Shown one piece after another: positions 52,246 through 64,000 of a DNA stretch of 64,000 bases. This DNA is from Raphanus sativus (lineage: Eukaryota > Streptophyta > Magnoliopsida > Brassicales > Brassicaceae), in the NCBI RefSeq assembly GCF_000801105.2, contig NW_026615331.1, positions 80,809 to 144,808 of the forward strand. Reading direction: 5' to 3'. The translations under genes and the position numbers were made by a program. Each line of letters starts with the position of its first letter. Within the stretch, counting starts at the first letter, position 1. The notes under the pieces are model-generated. The model was not told the DNA's origin. It made no database searches and saw only the letters and a program-made list of their open reading frames with translations.

Positions 52246-52604
52246 GTCTATCGATGAGCTGATAGATATGTGTGCGTAGGATAATAATGATGCTGTTGGC
52301 TTTATTGGGGAAAGCTTGGAGGGTCAAATCAAAATGAACATCTTGTGAAGACATCTTCAGAGAAAATGTAAGTTTTTTAATCTTGTAAATCTAATGCATA
52401 TTTTTAGTAGAAGATAAGCTCCACGATTTAAACATTTTGTAAATACATATTCAGAAAATAATGTAATTTTTTCTGTTATCTTACATCGAAAGTTGATACA
52501 TGAATAATATAGGTCAATCCACTTATATATTAAATTTAAACACATAATAAATCCGAACCTACCAAATAATCAATCACTATAACTAAAATCTTTTGTTTTG
52601 TTGG

Positions 52605-52681
52605 TTTTCTACACGACTAATCTTTGTTGTTTTTCTACACGATTAATCTTTGTTGTTTTTCTACATCACTGATTAATCGTG
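52605..52681. repeat. Three 26-bp tandem units plus an inverted repeat
   Basis: Units start at 52605, 52631 and 52657 (TTTTCTACACGATTAATC-type). An 11-bp inverted pair CACGATTAATC/GATTAATCGTG (about 52638-52648 and 52671-52681) could form a hairpin. Confidence 0.75.
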
Positions 52682-53125
52682 TTACGTGTAGAAGCAGAAC
52701 CAGCAACTGTCGTAGCAACAAACACGTCAAAACGTCTATTGAAGTACTGGTAGCAGATAGCAAACTTGCTTTAGTTTGTTGACCACCTACTACGGACATG
52801 ATCCATGGTTTCTGTGTGGTTTCCCACCAGAAAGCGGTGAGACATTGAACACTGGATCCTAAAAAAAAAGCAAATTTGCGACACTGGAACGGGGGACGTA
52901 TGGGTCACATATGGAGGAACTAGTCCACATTGCTTTTTGACTCTGGCCCAAAAGAACATTGGGCCGAATATCTAAGCTTTCATTAATCTAGTCTGGGTAA
53001 CGCATATCTATTATCTTCGCACACCAGTTCTTCTCCTTGTTATTACACAGATAGCGAGACGCATGTTTATTATGTACAATAGACAGCACCAGAACAAGAA
53101 AACAGAAGAAAACGTTACTGTATTC

Positions 53126-53900
53126 TCACTGAACCTGGACATCAACAACTTTGCGTTCGACTTTGGTTTTAGGAATTGTGATAAACAGAACTCCATTCTT
53201 GAGCTCAGCTTTGATCTTGTCTTTCTCGCAGTTATCAGGTAGCTGTAGTCGCGTACCGTAAGAGCTAAAGCTTCTTCCGGACCAAGAATCATTCTCGTCT
53301 TCCTTCTTCTGTTCTCCTTTGATCACAAGAACGTTGTCTTCGACAGAGACCTTGACGTCTTCTTTGGATAAGCCAGGCATGTCGAAACGCATCTTGATCT
53401 CGTGCTCTTCCTCTTTCATGTCCCAAGGCGCACGGATCTCGGAAACTCCGCTTCCTCCTCCTCCTCTGCTTCTTCCTGGGACGATCATGGCAGCGTCATC
53501 GAACATCCTGTCCATTGTGTCGAGCATTTGACGCATTGTCCTCATCGGTGACAGAGGATCCAACAATCCTGACGCAAAATATCAAAACAGAGGAATGTTC
53601 AGTAGAAAAAAACAGAGAGAAAGAGTGCTAAACAAGGCTCGTTTAGGTAAACTTACCGAAAGGAGAAACGTCCATAGCTAAGCGTTGAGGTCTTTTCTCC
53701 ACACTAGATCCTTGATTCCCTTTCTGTCCTTGGTGAACAACATCAACAGAGTCTTCTCTGTGGTCTTGAGCTCTGATCTTACCAGGGACCATCCGTGGAA
53801 ACGAGACAGAGAAAGGCGAAGTAGGTTTGGACGAGAAAGAAGTAGGAGATAGAGCGAGAGGTGAGCTAAGAGCCGATGTGAATGAGAGTGTGGAAGCCAT
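53126..53900 (-). CDS. HSP21: Chloroplast small heat shock protein HSP21
   Basis: Two exons (53900-53657, 53568-53126) encode 228 residues, about the length of Arabidopsis HSP21. The N-terminus ([13 protein letters not shown]...) is Ser-rich and lacks acidic residues, as for a stroma transit peptide. The Met-rich amphipathic helix typical of plastid sHSPs follows ([17 protein letters not shown]). The alpha-crystallin domain runs from about residue 128 and contains the [12 protein letters not shown] signature, with an I-x-I-like tail. It is an ATP-independent holdase that protects photosystem II and plastid transcription machinery under heat. It is divergent from the AAA ATPase gene with about 600 bp between the two ATGs. 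Confidence 0.96.
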
Positions 53901-54010
53901 TTATTCAAGCGCGTAGATGATAAAACGAGCTAAGAACGTTATCACAGGGAGGAGATTTCTCAAATTCTCAAATTGTGTCTCTTGATGTTCATAGACCGAG
54001 TGACAATAGT

Positions 54011-54020
54011 GTATATATAG
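54011..54020 (-). promoter_or_regulatory. TATA box of HSP21
   Basis: CTATATATAC on the minus strand, about 110 bp before the ATG. Confidence 0.65.
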
Positions 54021-54087
54021 AGGTGGAGATGAGGATGTGAAGATGATGAAAGGAGAGATCTTGAAGGTTGAAGATGTGAATGTGATA

Positions 54088-54102
54088 CGAACTTTCTCGT
54101 TT
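54088..54102 (-). promoter_or_regulatory. Heat shock element upstream of HSP21
   Basis: GAACTTTCTCGTT (54089-54101) fits nGAAnnTTCnnGnn, two perfect units plus one imperfect. It lies about 70 bp upstream of the minus-strand TATA box CTATATATAC (54011-54020). Confidence 0.65.
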
Positions 54103-54498
54103 TTGTCCCTCGCGTTTTCTCAACTTCTCCGGAACCATCTTTGTTTTTTTACTTGTAAGCCAAACCATACGGCCCATTCAAGGCCCATTCGAGGCCCTTT
54201 TGACTAATCCGGTTTACGAATTAACGACGGTGCAACTGAGGGATATTTCGGTAATTTCTCTCCTTCTCCCCCCGATCCTCAAGCATAGTTTCGAGAACCA
54301 CCACTCTGTCGTCGTCCACAAGAAGAGCCAAGAGTCTCTCCCCGTGTTCTGCAAACATATAATCCTAGGTTTCATTTTGGAACTCTGAGCTACTATTATT
54401 ATTTAGGTGTTTCTTTAATTACTTTATTTAATTTAAGATCCTCTGTTTTTGAAAAAAAAAAGGTTGTGTTTTTTTCTTCTAATTTCTTGTTAAGAGAA

Positions 54499-56049
54499 AT
54501 GGGTGGTGGCTCGTCGGAGACGAAGATCTTGCAAGAACTCATACTCTACGCGGCGAGCGCTGCTTTCAGCTGCTTGGTTCTATTTGCCGGGCTCAGACAC
54601 CTCGACCCTAATCGCGAGGCGTCTAAGAAAGCTCTCGAGCATAAGAAAGAAATCTCCAAGCGTCTAGGTCGTCCTCTTATTCACACCACTCCATACGAGG
54701 TAATTTGTTTTGGGGTTCTAATTGTTGTTGTGTGCTAGTCGGAAGAAAAAAAATATATGCTAACTTGTTTTTTTTTGGTTTTGTGTAAAACAGGATGTGA
54801 TAGCATGTGATGTGATTAATCCAGACCATATTGATGTGGAGTTTGGCTCTATTGGAGGGTTGGAGACTATTAAGGAGGCTTTGTATGAGCTTGTGATTCT
54901 GCCGTTGAAAAGGCCTGAGCTTTTTGTTTATGGGAAGCTGCTTGGTCCTCAGAAGGGAGTCTTGCTCTATGGGCCTCCTGGTACTGGGAAGACGATGCTT
55001 GCTAAGGCTATTGCTAAAGAATCGGGAGCTGTTTTCATTAATGTTAGGGTCTCTAATCTGATGAGCAAGTGGTTTGGTGATGCTCAGAAGCTTGGTAAGT
55101 TCAGATTTTTTTTTTTTTTGTGCGTCTTTTCTTGTATCTCTCTCATTTGTTGGCTTGTTCTGATATATGAGCTTTCTCTGTTCTGTTCCGTTCCGTTCTT
55201 TCAGTTGCTGCTGTATTTAGCTTGGCGTACAAACTCCAACCTGCTATCATTTTTATTGATGAGGTGGACAGCTTTCTTGGCCAGCGCCGTTCAACAGATC
55301 ATGAAGCCATGGCAAACATGAAGACTGAGTTTATGGCTTTATGGGATGGGTTCTCTACTGATCGTAAGTTTAAATCCTTCACCTTTCTGCCTACTATTTT
55401 TAACATGCAGACTAGATCAATTTTTAAATGGGTATAACGGTTGCTTTGTAGCGAATGCGAGGGTTATGGTCCTTGCTGCAACTAACAGACCATCAGAGCT
55501 CGATGAAGCGATATTGAGGCGTCTTCCTCAAGCATTTGAGATTGGAATGCCTGATCGCAAGGAGAGAGCAGAGATACTGAAAGTGACACTGAAAGGAGAG
55601 AGGGTGGAACCGGATATTGACTATGACCACGTAGCTCGTTTATGTGAAGGCTACACCGGATCAGACATCTTCGAGCTCTGCAAGAAAGCGGCTTACTTCC
55701 CTATCAGAGAGATCCTAGAGGAAGAGAGAAAAGGGAGACCATGTCCTGTAAGTTTTTCATAAGAAGAATGTTCAATGTGCTGTTGCATCACACCAGATAA
55801 GTATTTGATGTTTGTGTTCTTTGTCAGGTACCTAGGCCGTTGTCACAGCTGGATTTGGAGAAAGTACTTGCAACGTCGAAGAAGACGCAAGTTGCAGCAG
55901 GGGAGTACTGTGGGTTGAGAGGGTCAAAGGAACCAGATGAAGTGGAAGCAGCTATAAGTGGAATCTCGAAGCTACTGGTCTCTCAGTTCATTAACCTTCA
56001 GGCAGGCTCTCAGGACTCACGGAACCGGGATCACGAAGAAGATAACTGA
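54499..56049 (+). CDS. MSP1/ATAD1-like membrane AAA ATPase (At4g27680-like)
   Basis: Five exons (54499-54699, 54794-55094, 55205-55363, 55452-55747, 55828-56049) encode 392 residues. I chose MGGGSSETK as the start; an upstream in-frame Met adds 11 residues from the leader. An N-terminal membrane segment (about residues 13-32) precedes the AAA domain with Walker A GPPGTGKT, Walker [10 protein letters not shown] and a second region of homology around [15 protein letters not shown]. The family sits on the outer mitochondrial or peroxisomal membrane and extracts mistargeted tail-anchored proteins. Location in this plant is inference. Confidence 0.93.
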
Positions 56050-56742
56050 TGAAACTCCGGATCATTTTTCTTTTATCATAAACGTTCTGGTTTCATCTGA
56101 AAGTTTAGAGCTTTTGCCACAGTATTCACTCTGTTCTGTAATAATTTTGTTATAGGATATGATATAACTTGCTTTTTTGTCATATTTTCACTAAGAGGCT
56201 TTGATCTTATATTATATGCTTCTACTAAATAACATTTTGCGAGTTGTATAAATGTCGCCTCTTTATTCGCTTCTCGTGATCATTAATGGATGCTTGATCA
56301 AATTGTGAACTGGTTAATCAGAAAGTAAGACTCTTTAAGCCTAAAGATCTCAGCTTTGAGCATCTGCGCTTGTGATTGTCATCAACTTAAAGTTCTTTTT
56401 TTTTATATATTTCTCTCTCTATTCCCAATTTTCGTGCCTTTGGTTCTGTCGATCTTCTCCACTGTCAGATCGGGTACGTGTTCTTGCGGTCGGGTCTTGG
56501 TTGATCTGAACGACTTTGATTTATATAGAATCGAGTCGTGTTCTAATCACTGAAGCATTTCACCTCATTCAGAAGTTTCTCAGCTTTCACTCGATTATTG
56601 TTTTGTTTAGCTGATGAATCGTTAAATCAAGCCTTACCATTTTAACCGCATGCATTGGGTGTATTGTAATAGTGAGTGCCGCTGATTTGTGTTCCTCTTT
56701 GAACAGGTTTATTGTGATTGAGATCTCTTAAGTCTTGTGATC
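56050..56742. other. Intergenic and 5' leader of VPS26
   Basis: Holds the 3' flank of the AAA gene and T-rich promoter and leader sequence of VPS26, probably with a leader intron ending near 56706. No separate gene. Confidence 0.5.
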
Positions 56743-58671
56743 ATGGTAAGTTGCTCTTTACTATGGAATTTGCCTTCTTTGCTTGGTGTTGCTGCTGCGT
56801 CTGAAACACACTTTGCATAGTTTAAATTCTTATAACTTTTTTTTGGGGTTTTAATTGTCTCAGAATTATCTTCTTGGAGCATTCAAACCCGCCTGCAATG
56901 TTTCAATCACTTTTTCTGATGGCAAAAATCGTAAACAGGTAAAGATATTTTGCTGGTTCCCTCTCAACAAGTGTTCAAACTGAATATAATATTAGCCTGG
57001 ATCTCACTCGCATTCAGTAGCTTGTCGAATCATGTTTCGGATGTTCTTAATTCACCTCTTTGTTCTTCCATTGGTTTCACTAGGTACCCATGAAGAAAGA
57101 AAATGGTCAAACAGCTTTGGTCCCACTTTTCCAGAGTCAGGAAACTCTTTCCGGGAAGGTACTTGTTGTCCTCCTGCTCTAAGATGAATCTTTAGCTGTT
57201 TGTAGTTATGAGCTTGTTGACGCTTTAAGTTATTTTGTCCTTCACATATCTTTTATTAGGTTTGCATTGAACCATATCAAGGGAAAAAGGTGGAGCATAA
57301 TGGTGTCAAAGTTGAGCTTCTTGGTCAAATAGGTGTGTGCACTTGCCAATGACCTCTAGATCTACCCACCAAAAGAGTCCTTTAAAAGATTAGTTGCCTG
57401 GTTTCTAACTTGTTGATGGCATATTTGTGTTCCCGACAGAAATGTACTTTGACAGAGGAAACTTCTATGACTTCACTTCCTTGGGTGAGTAAAACTTTGG
57501 ATTTCGTTTTCCTTCCAAGTACTAGTTTATGAGGACTTCAAATCATATTAGATGATCCATTTGTATATTGTGATTCTGTTTTTGCTTGTTCCAGTTCGTG
57601 AATTGGATGTCCCTGGAGATATATACGAGAGAAAGACATACCCTTTTGAATTTCCAACTGTCGAGATGCCATATGATACATACAATGGTGTCAATGTGCG
57701 GCTAAGGTATGTCATATGTTTCAATTTTCCACTGTTCCTTGATTTTACAAGTTTCTGCTACTTTCTTTGTTTCTTCAGATATGTCCTCAAAGTTACCGTC
57801 ACTCGTGGCTACTCTGGAAGCATCGTGGAGTACCAGGAATTCATGGTACTTTTTCTTCCTTTTCTTTGGCTGCGTGTCATTGTTTCGAAAACAACTAAAT
57901 TTGTGTAATGACATGATGATTCAACTAATATCACTAGATATATGTTTGTTGTGTCATTGTCGATTTTGTTTGAAATAGGTTCGGAACTATGCTCCACCTC
58001 CTCCAATTAATAACAGCATCAAGGTGATTTCTGATAGGTTCCTACTTTATAAGAATAGAGACAGGAACTATGACTCGTTTCCAACAAAAATAGAAACTAC
58101 AATCACTCTTAGTGTTTAGCACCATTTTGAGGCTTAATTTCATTGGATCTATCACCTTATTTGTACAGATGGAAGTTGGGATAGAGGATTGCCTGCACAT
58201 TGAGTTTGAGTACAACAAAAGCAAGTATCACCTAAAAGATGTCATCCTTGGCAAAATATACTTTCTTCTTGTGAGGATCAAGATGAAGAATATGGATCTT
58301 GAGATACGGAGGCGGGAATCAACAGGTGCTGGTGCTAATACTCATGTCGAGACAGAAACACTTGCCAAATTTGAGTTGATGGATGGAACCCCAGTTAGAG
58401 GTAATATAATATATGTACAATGTTTTTCAGTGATTTGCTTCTAAGAAACTTGAATGACTGATGAGTGAGTGAGGATTTTGCAGGTGAGTCAATACCTGTA
58501 AGACTGTTTCTTGCCCCGTACGATCTTACACCAACGCATCGCAACATTAACAACAAATTCAGCGTCAAGTATTATCTGAATCTTGTACTGGTTGATGAAG
58601 AGGATCGCAGATACTTCAAGCAGCAAGAAATCACGTTGTACAGGTTGAAGGCAGACACATCATCTGTTTGA
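56743..58671 (+). CDS. VPS26B: Retromer subunit VPS26
   Basis: Ten coding exons encode 304 residues: 56743-56745, 56864-56938, 57084-57158, 57260-57332, 57440-57484, 57595-57706, 57779-57845, 57979-58023, 58169-58400 and 58484-58671. The first coding exon contributes only the ATG, directly followed by GTAAGT. The rest begins [17 protein letters not shown] and keeps the arrestin-like double domain, including [17 protein letters not shown] and [21 protein letters not shown]26 joins VPS35 and VPS29 in the cargo-selective retromer core that recycles vacuolar sorting receptors from endosomes. The VPS26B name rests on synteny with At4g27690. Confidence 0.95.
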
Positions 58672-58922
58672 GTCTTGTGTAAAGCCTTTTAGACTTTTGT
58701 GTACTCAGATTTTAGCTAAAGACTTTGTTATTTGGGTTTGGAAGTTAGAATGAATAGTTTGGTCATTGATCGAAGTTGTCTGGATTCTGGTTTGCTTTTC
58801 ATTGGTAAATGTCTGAAGTTTTACAAACTTAAAAACACATTCTGGAAAAGCCAAACCTTCTAAATGCCACTACCTGAATTCGACAGAGATACAAAACTGG
58901 ATATAAGACCTGAGAGGAGAAG

Positions 58923-60044
58923 TTAGTCTTCTTCAGATTCAATAGGAAGGCCTTCCTTGCTCCATGTGTAGATTCCACCTTCAAGGTGAAATACGTTCTT
59001 ATAGCCGTTCAGGACCAGAACATAAGCAGCTATGAGAGACCTGCAGGAACACTAATCATATGAGCATTGAAACAAACCACACAAAGAGTTGCAAGAACTT
59101 TTGAAACTACCTGGATTGTTGGCCTTCAGGGAGGTTCTGAGTCGGCTTCATAGTCCCTGCGGATGAACAAGCTACTATTATCTTTGCCTCTTTGTCAAGT
59201 TTAGCCTCTACACCTGCAACGTTGCAGCAAAGACAAAACATTCAGCTGCTGGGATACATACAATGTGGAAACAGTTCAAAAGCTTTTTGATCTGATCTCA
59301 GTTGCATACTTTTGATAAACTCTGGATTCTCTTCTGTGCCAGAGAAGATACCGAAGAATGCAAATCCAAGACGACGAGCTATGTCCCATGGCGTCCATTC
59401 TCGTATCAGTCTGTACATCTCCACATTGATAGCTCCCGGAGGATGACCCTTCAAAACCATACACACATGAACTCACCATTAAGTAAAAGGTACAAAGAGA
59501 TCATCACATTAGAGAGCTGTAGAAATGCTCACCTCCTTGTACTCAGCTTCTGGTCTAACATCGAGAATCACAAAGTTGTTCTCTTTCTGTAACCGCAGAG
59601 CTTCCTTCACGTCCACACTTCTCACCTAACAACCAAAGAGGTCAAATAGAAATCTTATCTTTTGAACTGTTGATCAGAGATAGCATGATGCATACCCTTT
59701 TCTCCAGTAGAAGCTCTCTCTTCTGTCTCCAATCGACTTCAGCTAATCCCTCCAAGAGACACAACACCAGCAAAAAACAAGGGGGTTAATAATCTAACGT
59801 AACTTTCACATTTCAGTATAATATCATTTACACGAACGAGTGTTTGTGTACCTGCTGGTTTGTCAGGTTTCGTTGCAGCGCTTCGAATAGTCAGAAACGA
59901 TGATGAAGAAGAAGAAGAAGAAGCAGGGGATCTAACTCCAGCTGAGAACAGAGTGTTTCCGGCGAGTTTGACACGTAAAGCTTGCGACGAAGATGGATAG
60001 CTTGAGCTGCGATAAGGGGTGGCAATAGAAGTAAGTGAAGCCAT
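58923..60044 (-). CDS. STR14: Plastid rhodanese-like domain protein (STR14)
   Basis: Six exons (60044-59852, 59742-59696, 59625-59533, 59448-59310, 59213-59111, 59040-58923) encode 230 residues. The N-terminus is Ser-rich with an Arg/Ala end, like a plastid transit peptide. The rhodanese domain shows FVILDVRPEAEY, GHPPGAINV and the active-site loop VACSSAGT with the catalytic Cys. The acceptor of exon 2 was set at 59743 because the nearer GGAG site would create an early stop. The natural sulfur acceptor is unknown. Overlaps no other gene and follows VPS26 convergently. Confidence 0.92.
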
Positions 60045-60587
60045 CTTCTTCTGAGATATTTTTTTGCTGGAAAATGAGAGAATTTAAATGCAGGATGATG
60101 GAAAGACAGAAAGAGACAGAGAGAGAGAGATGAGTATTGCGGTTTCTTTTATTCTCAGTTTAAGAAAAGAATCTGAACATGTGGTGCTTGTTGTCTCTTC
60201 TTGATTTTCATCTTCCATTCTATCTTTTGAAAATCTAATGATAGATAATCTTCTCTTATCTTCTTCTTTAGTTAAAAGATTGCGCCATGCTAGAGTTTTT
60301 GATTGGACCGGTTCGATTTGGTTAGTCTGGTTTTCAGTTTTCATTGGTTCGGTTCGATTTGTTTTTTTGTCAACGGTTCTATTTGGTTAACCTGGTCTTT
60401 TATTTATTTCATTTTCATAACTTTTAAAGAAAACTATAAATTAAGGAAACATATTTTTTTTCGTTTTCTACTGGTTTAATTAATAATTCAAATTTATGAG
60501 ATTTGGAATCTAGAATTTTAGAAAAGACAAAATTACACAGATATATACAAAAGACTTACAAAATTTTTTAGCATAATATAAATATTA

Positions 60588-61258
60588 AGGTGGGAGTTCG
60601 GGTACCCGTTCGGGTTCGGATCGGGTATTTCGGATTTTCGGGTATTTCGATATAGGAATGTAATATCCGTTTGGGTATTTCTTTACTTCGGGTCGGGTTC
60701 GGGTATTTCGGGTCGGGTTTTCGGATATTTAGATTTTGGAAAAAATATTAAATTTTTCATTTCTCAAGTTTTTTTGTATTTAAAAAATATAAACTTCACT
60801 TAACTGATTTTTTATTTTCTAATAATTGAATGATTAATAAATTTGAAGATAACATTTTACAAATAAAAGATAATAAATTGATTATTATTTTTAAATTTTG
60901 GATGTAACTTTTGTTAATGCATGAAATAAAAATCTTGACATGCATTTTAAGTGAGTAAAAATTCACATTTTTTCCAATTATATGCAAATTATCTAATTTT
61001 AAACTATGTGCATAATAAAAACAAACATTTTGAATAAAATTAAAGAAGTAAACTAGCAATATAGACTTAAGTATACATATGTTCGGTTATCTTCGGATAT
61101 CCATTCGGGTTCGGGTATTACCCGTTCGGATTCGGATATCCAATCTCTCCTAATTCAATATCCGTTCGGGTATTTTGCTACTTCGGTTCGGTTTCGGTTC
61201 GGGTTTTTTCGGTCGGGTCCGGGTACGGGTTCGGGTATCGGATAAAATGCCCACCCCT
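60588..61258. mobile_element. Non-autonomous hAT-like element with CGGGT-rich ends
   Basis: The ends are inverted: GGTGGGAGTTCGGGTACC at the left and, complemented, GGGGTGGGCATTTTATCC at the right. Each is followed inward by many TTCGGGT units. Flanking octamers AAATATTA and AAATAATT match at six of eight positions, as expected for an old 8-bp hAT duplication. The interior is AT-rich and non-coding. Confidence 0.6.
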
Positions 61259-62242
61259 AAATAATTACAAGCAAATATGGTTTTTATAAAACGTCCGAAG
61301 ATGGTATAGTTAGATTTGAATCTTTATAAGACAAGTAAACTATGTTATCATTTGTATTATTTTTTATAATTGCTATTATACAATATACAAAAGGTTTTGT
61401 GAAATTTTTATTAATGGTTTGTTTACTAAGATTTTAGGTAACTACAAATCACATCAATAGTATCTTTTAATAGTAGTTAAATTAGGTAAAATGTCGTTTT
61501 GTTCAACCAGAAACTAGTACATTATAACATTACTACATGTATGACATGTTTCATCACATGAGTACATGAATATTTTTAACAAAGACATTTTGTCCTAATA
61601 TGTTAGGTCGAACACTCTTTAACCTAATCCAAAGTGCATATATTTTAAAATTAAGACTTTGAAGAAAGTAAATAAACAACTATTTTTACCAAACGAAAAA
61701 AAAAAGCAAACGAACAAATGGAAATGGTCAGATTCAGTATACAATACAGGGGCCAGTGGATTAAAACCAAATCACTAGTTGGAAATTTCTGATACATGTC
61801 ACATGTGCTTTCCCACTTCCACTAATGACTCTCACTGTTCTATGGAAAATGCCACTAGCGTTTAGTAGAACTTTGATCATGGATCGGCCCCACTCCTAAA
61901 CCCGACCGACACTAGTATCCTCAGTGTTCTCATTCCACCGACACTCTGCTCACCGTTGATCACTCCAAACCATCGTTGAGATCACGACACGTACATCTTC
62001 TCTTATCCTCATTACGGTGAAACGGCGTCCTCTCACGCAGCTCCGAATCGTAAACATTACGACTTTTGAGTGTTTATTATAAATCAAAGGGTACAAACTC
62101 CACGTGGAGCCCAAAGACAGTGGCATTTACGCGTCACTGAGAGAGTATATAGATTAGTATAAAACGATCTGAATCTCAAAGAAGCAGTGTTATCACTTTT
62201 CCATCGACAAAATATCTTGATTTTCTCTGGATCTAAACGACA
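61259..62242 (+). promoter_or_regulatory. Promoter region of the MFS transporter gene
   Basis: No gene in this stretch. It contains two CCGAC (DRE-type) cores near 61904 and 61938, a CCACGTGG G-box near 62101 and a TATA-like TATAAAAC near 62158, 80 bp before the ATG. Stress responsiveness is inference. Confidence 0.5.
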
Positions 62243-64000
62243 ATGGAGGTGTTCTACTACGTGGTGTTCGGGGTCCTAGGCATGGTGGTGGCGGCCTTGG
62301 AGCTAAGCAAGAACAATAAGGATCGGATCAACACTTCTTCAGCTTTCACTTCTTTCAAGAACAATTATCTCGTTGTTTACTCGCTCATGATGGGTACGAT
62401 CCCTCCTCAATTTTTCTCTCTCTCTATTTACCTGATCAGGTCTAGTTTATGCAAATGTTCGATCTGATCTGGTTAAAGTAATGTGTTTGGTCGGGAGATT
62501 CAGATCCGTGTTTGTTAGTTTTTTTTTCTGGTGTTTACTTGCAAAGTATTGTCCTTTTAGGAAGAGTTGTATAGATCACATTGGAGCTTTATGATTTTGA
62601 ATTGCTTCACTTTGATTGGTAGAGAAAGTAACAAAGAGTTAAGATCTGTTAACAATAGTGTTACTTTACTGTTATGAGTTAAAGAGATTGGTTGCTAAAA
62701 CTAAAGTTACTAACTTTATAGAAAGTTTTTTGGTATTTGTCTAAACTCAATGATCCAACCAGAGTTTGCTGACTCTTTGTTTTTGTTCTTTGTGTGAATG
62801 GCAGCGGGTGACTGGTTGCAGGGGCCATATGTGTACTATCTTTACAGTACTTATGGGTTCAGCAAAGGGGACATTGGTCAGCTTTTCATTGCTGGTTTTG
62901 GTTCCTCTATGCTCTTCGGTACCATCGTTGGATCTCTTGCCGACAAGCAGTGAGTTTTCTTTCTCTCTTTGATGCTTTTTTATTAAAATCCCAATAACTC
63001 TCTTTTAGTAATTGCGTAATGGTGTGATCTGTGTCAGGGGTCGTAAGAGGGCGTGTGTTACTTACTGTATTACCTACATATTGAGCTGTATCACCAAGCA
63101 TTCTCCTCAATACAAGGTTTTGATGGTTGGCCGTGTGTTGGGAGGCATTGCTACTTCCCTTCTCTTTTCATCTTTTGAATCTTGGCTAGTTGCTGAGCAC
63201 AATAAGGTAAAGTGTTGAGTTAAGTGTTTATCCTAATAAATATGCAACCTTTTATAGATTAAAGATAGTGTTTTGCTCTTTTGTGATGTATTCAGAGGGG
63301 CTTTGAGCAGCAATGGCTGTCTATAACTTTCTCAAAGGCTGTGTTTTTTGGAAATGGTCTTGTTGCAATCATCGCTGGATTGTTTGGGAACTTGCTAGTG
63401 CATTCTTTCTCTCTTGGACCTGTTGCTCCATTTGACGCCGCTGCTTGCTTTCTTGCCATTGGAATGGCTGTCATTTTATCTTCCTGGTCAGAAAACTATG
63501 GAGATCCTTCTGATAACAAGGACTTGATTACTCAGTTTAGAGGCGCTGCAGTCGCCATTGCATCTGGTAAGTTCAAATTCCTTTTGCTTCTCTCTATCTA
63601 TTGCTGTTGCCTCTTGAGTCTTGAAGAATGTTTTGTATCTTTGATCAGATGAAAAGATTGCACTGTTGGGTGCCATCCAGTCGCTCTTCGAGGGATCTAT
63701 GTATACTTTTGTGTTCCTGTGGACTCCTGCTCTAAGCCCCAACGATGAGGAGATTCCCCATGGTTTCATTTTTGCAACGTTTATGCTCGCTTCTATGCTC
63801 GGTAGTTCCCTTGCTTCTCGTCTATTGTCTCGTTCATCTCCCAAAGTAGAGAGCTACATGCAGATCGTCTTCCTAGTCTCTGCAGCCTCACTATTGCTTC
63901 CAATTATAATGGCTGTAAGTGTCTTAAAAGAAGTTCTTCTTTGCTTCTTGTTATATACTGTGACTCATTGTTTGCAATTGTATGTGTGTGACTCAGTCAT
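62243..64000 (+). CDS. Major facilitator superfamily transporter (At4g27720-like), 5' part
   Basis: Five exons (62243-62393, 62805-62949, 63038-63206, 63296-63566, 63649-63914) give the first 334 residues, and the gene continues past the window end. A last AG at 63995-63996 could be the next acceptor. The N-terminal membrane helix (MEVFYYVVFGVLGMVVAALE) and further helices are visible, as are the DKQGRKR loop between helices 2 and 3 and GRVLGGIATSLLFSSFESW. The family has been linked to high-affinity molybdate uptake (MOT2-like) by homology to an algal protein; substrate here is inference. Confidence 0.92.

Noticed and set aside
60796..61059. 87-codon minus-strand frame
   Set aside because: Within the AT-rich interior of the hAT-like element; low-complexity Ile/Asn/Lys composition.

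Overview
This is a nuclear segment from a Brassicaceae plant (Brassica or a close relative). The genes have many GT-AG introns and AT-rich spacers. Their order and identity match what I recall of Arabidopsis thaliana chromosome 4 around At4g27620 to At4g27720. All exon maps were built by hand from splice signals, reading-frame continuity and family resemblance, and for the full-length genes the frames close without a break.

Layout. Positions 1-7802 hold a partial second copy of a Pelota (Dom34) gene, interrupted by a complete, very young Ty3/gypsy chromovirus (660-6045, identical 323-bp LTRs, 5-bp target duplication). This block stops at a 100-N gap (7803-7902). From 7993 to 26487 four genes lie head to tail on the minus strand: an unknown membrane/coiled-coil protein with a likely frameshift, GTG2 (GPHR-type membrane protein, 468 aa), IMB4 (importin beta, 1048 aa, 20 exons) and the complete Pelota gene (378 aa, 16 exons). 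The complete Pelota copy carries the empty target site of the retrotransposon. Apart from the insertion, the two Pelota copies read the same over 2.41 kb.

From 27911 to 39985 come a bZIP-like gene with a degenerate basic region, three copies of a 62-63 aa microprotein family (31383, 32741, 38704) and a small Cys-rich nuclear-type protein related to RIN13. This stretch is swollen by retroposons, including a TRIM whose two LTRs differ by an internal inversion. From 42363 to 48574 lie two tandem COMT-type O-methyltransferases, separated by a 953-bp Helitron. From 50.8 to 52.7 kb the spacer holds a decayed plastid ycf2 fragment (NUPT) with its own tandem duplication.

From 53126 to the right end conserved genes resume: HSP21 (plastid small heat shock protein), an MSP1/ATAD1-like AAA ATPase divergent from it, VPS26 (retromer), a plastid rhodanese-domain protein (STR14), and the 5' part of an MFS transporter (At4g27720-like) that runs off the window. 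The P450 gene I recall between the last two in Arabidopsis is absent; a hAT-like non-autonomous element occupies part of that spacer.

The genes are mostly independent housekeeping loci: ribosome rescue, nuclear import, endosomal sorting, organelle quality control, plus specialised methylation and stress microproteins. The most noteworthy items are the filled/empty retrotransposon site in near-identical Pelota copies (recent duplication or assembly haplotig), the microprotein array with a shared promoter motif, the LTR inversion in the TRIM, and the altered catalytic-loop residue in one O-methyltransferase.
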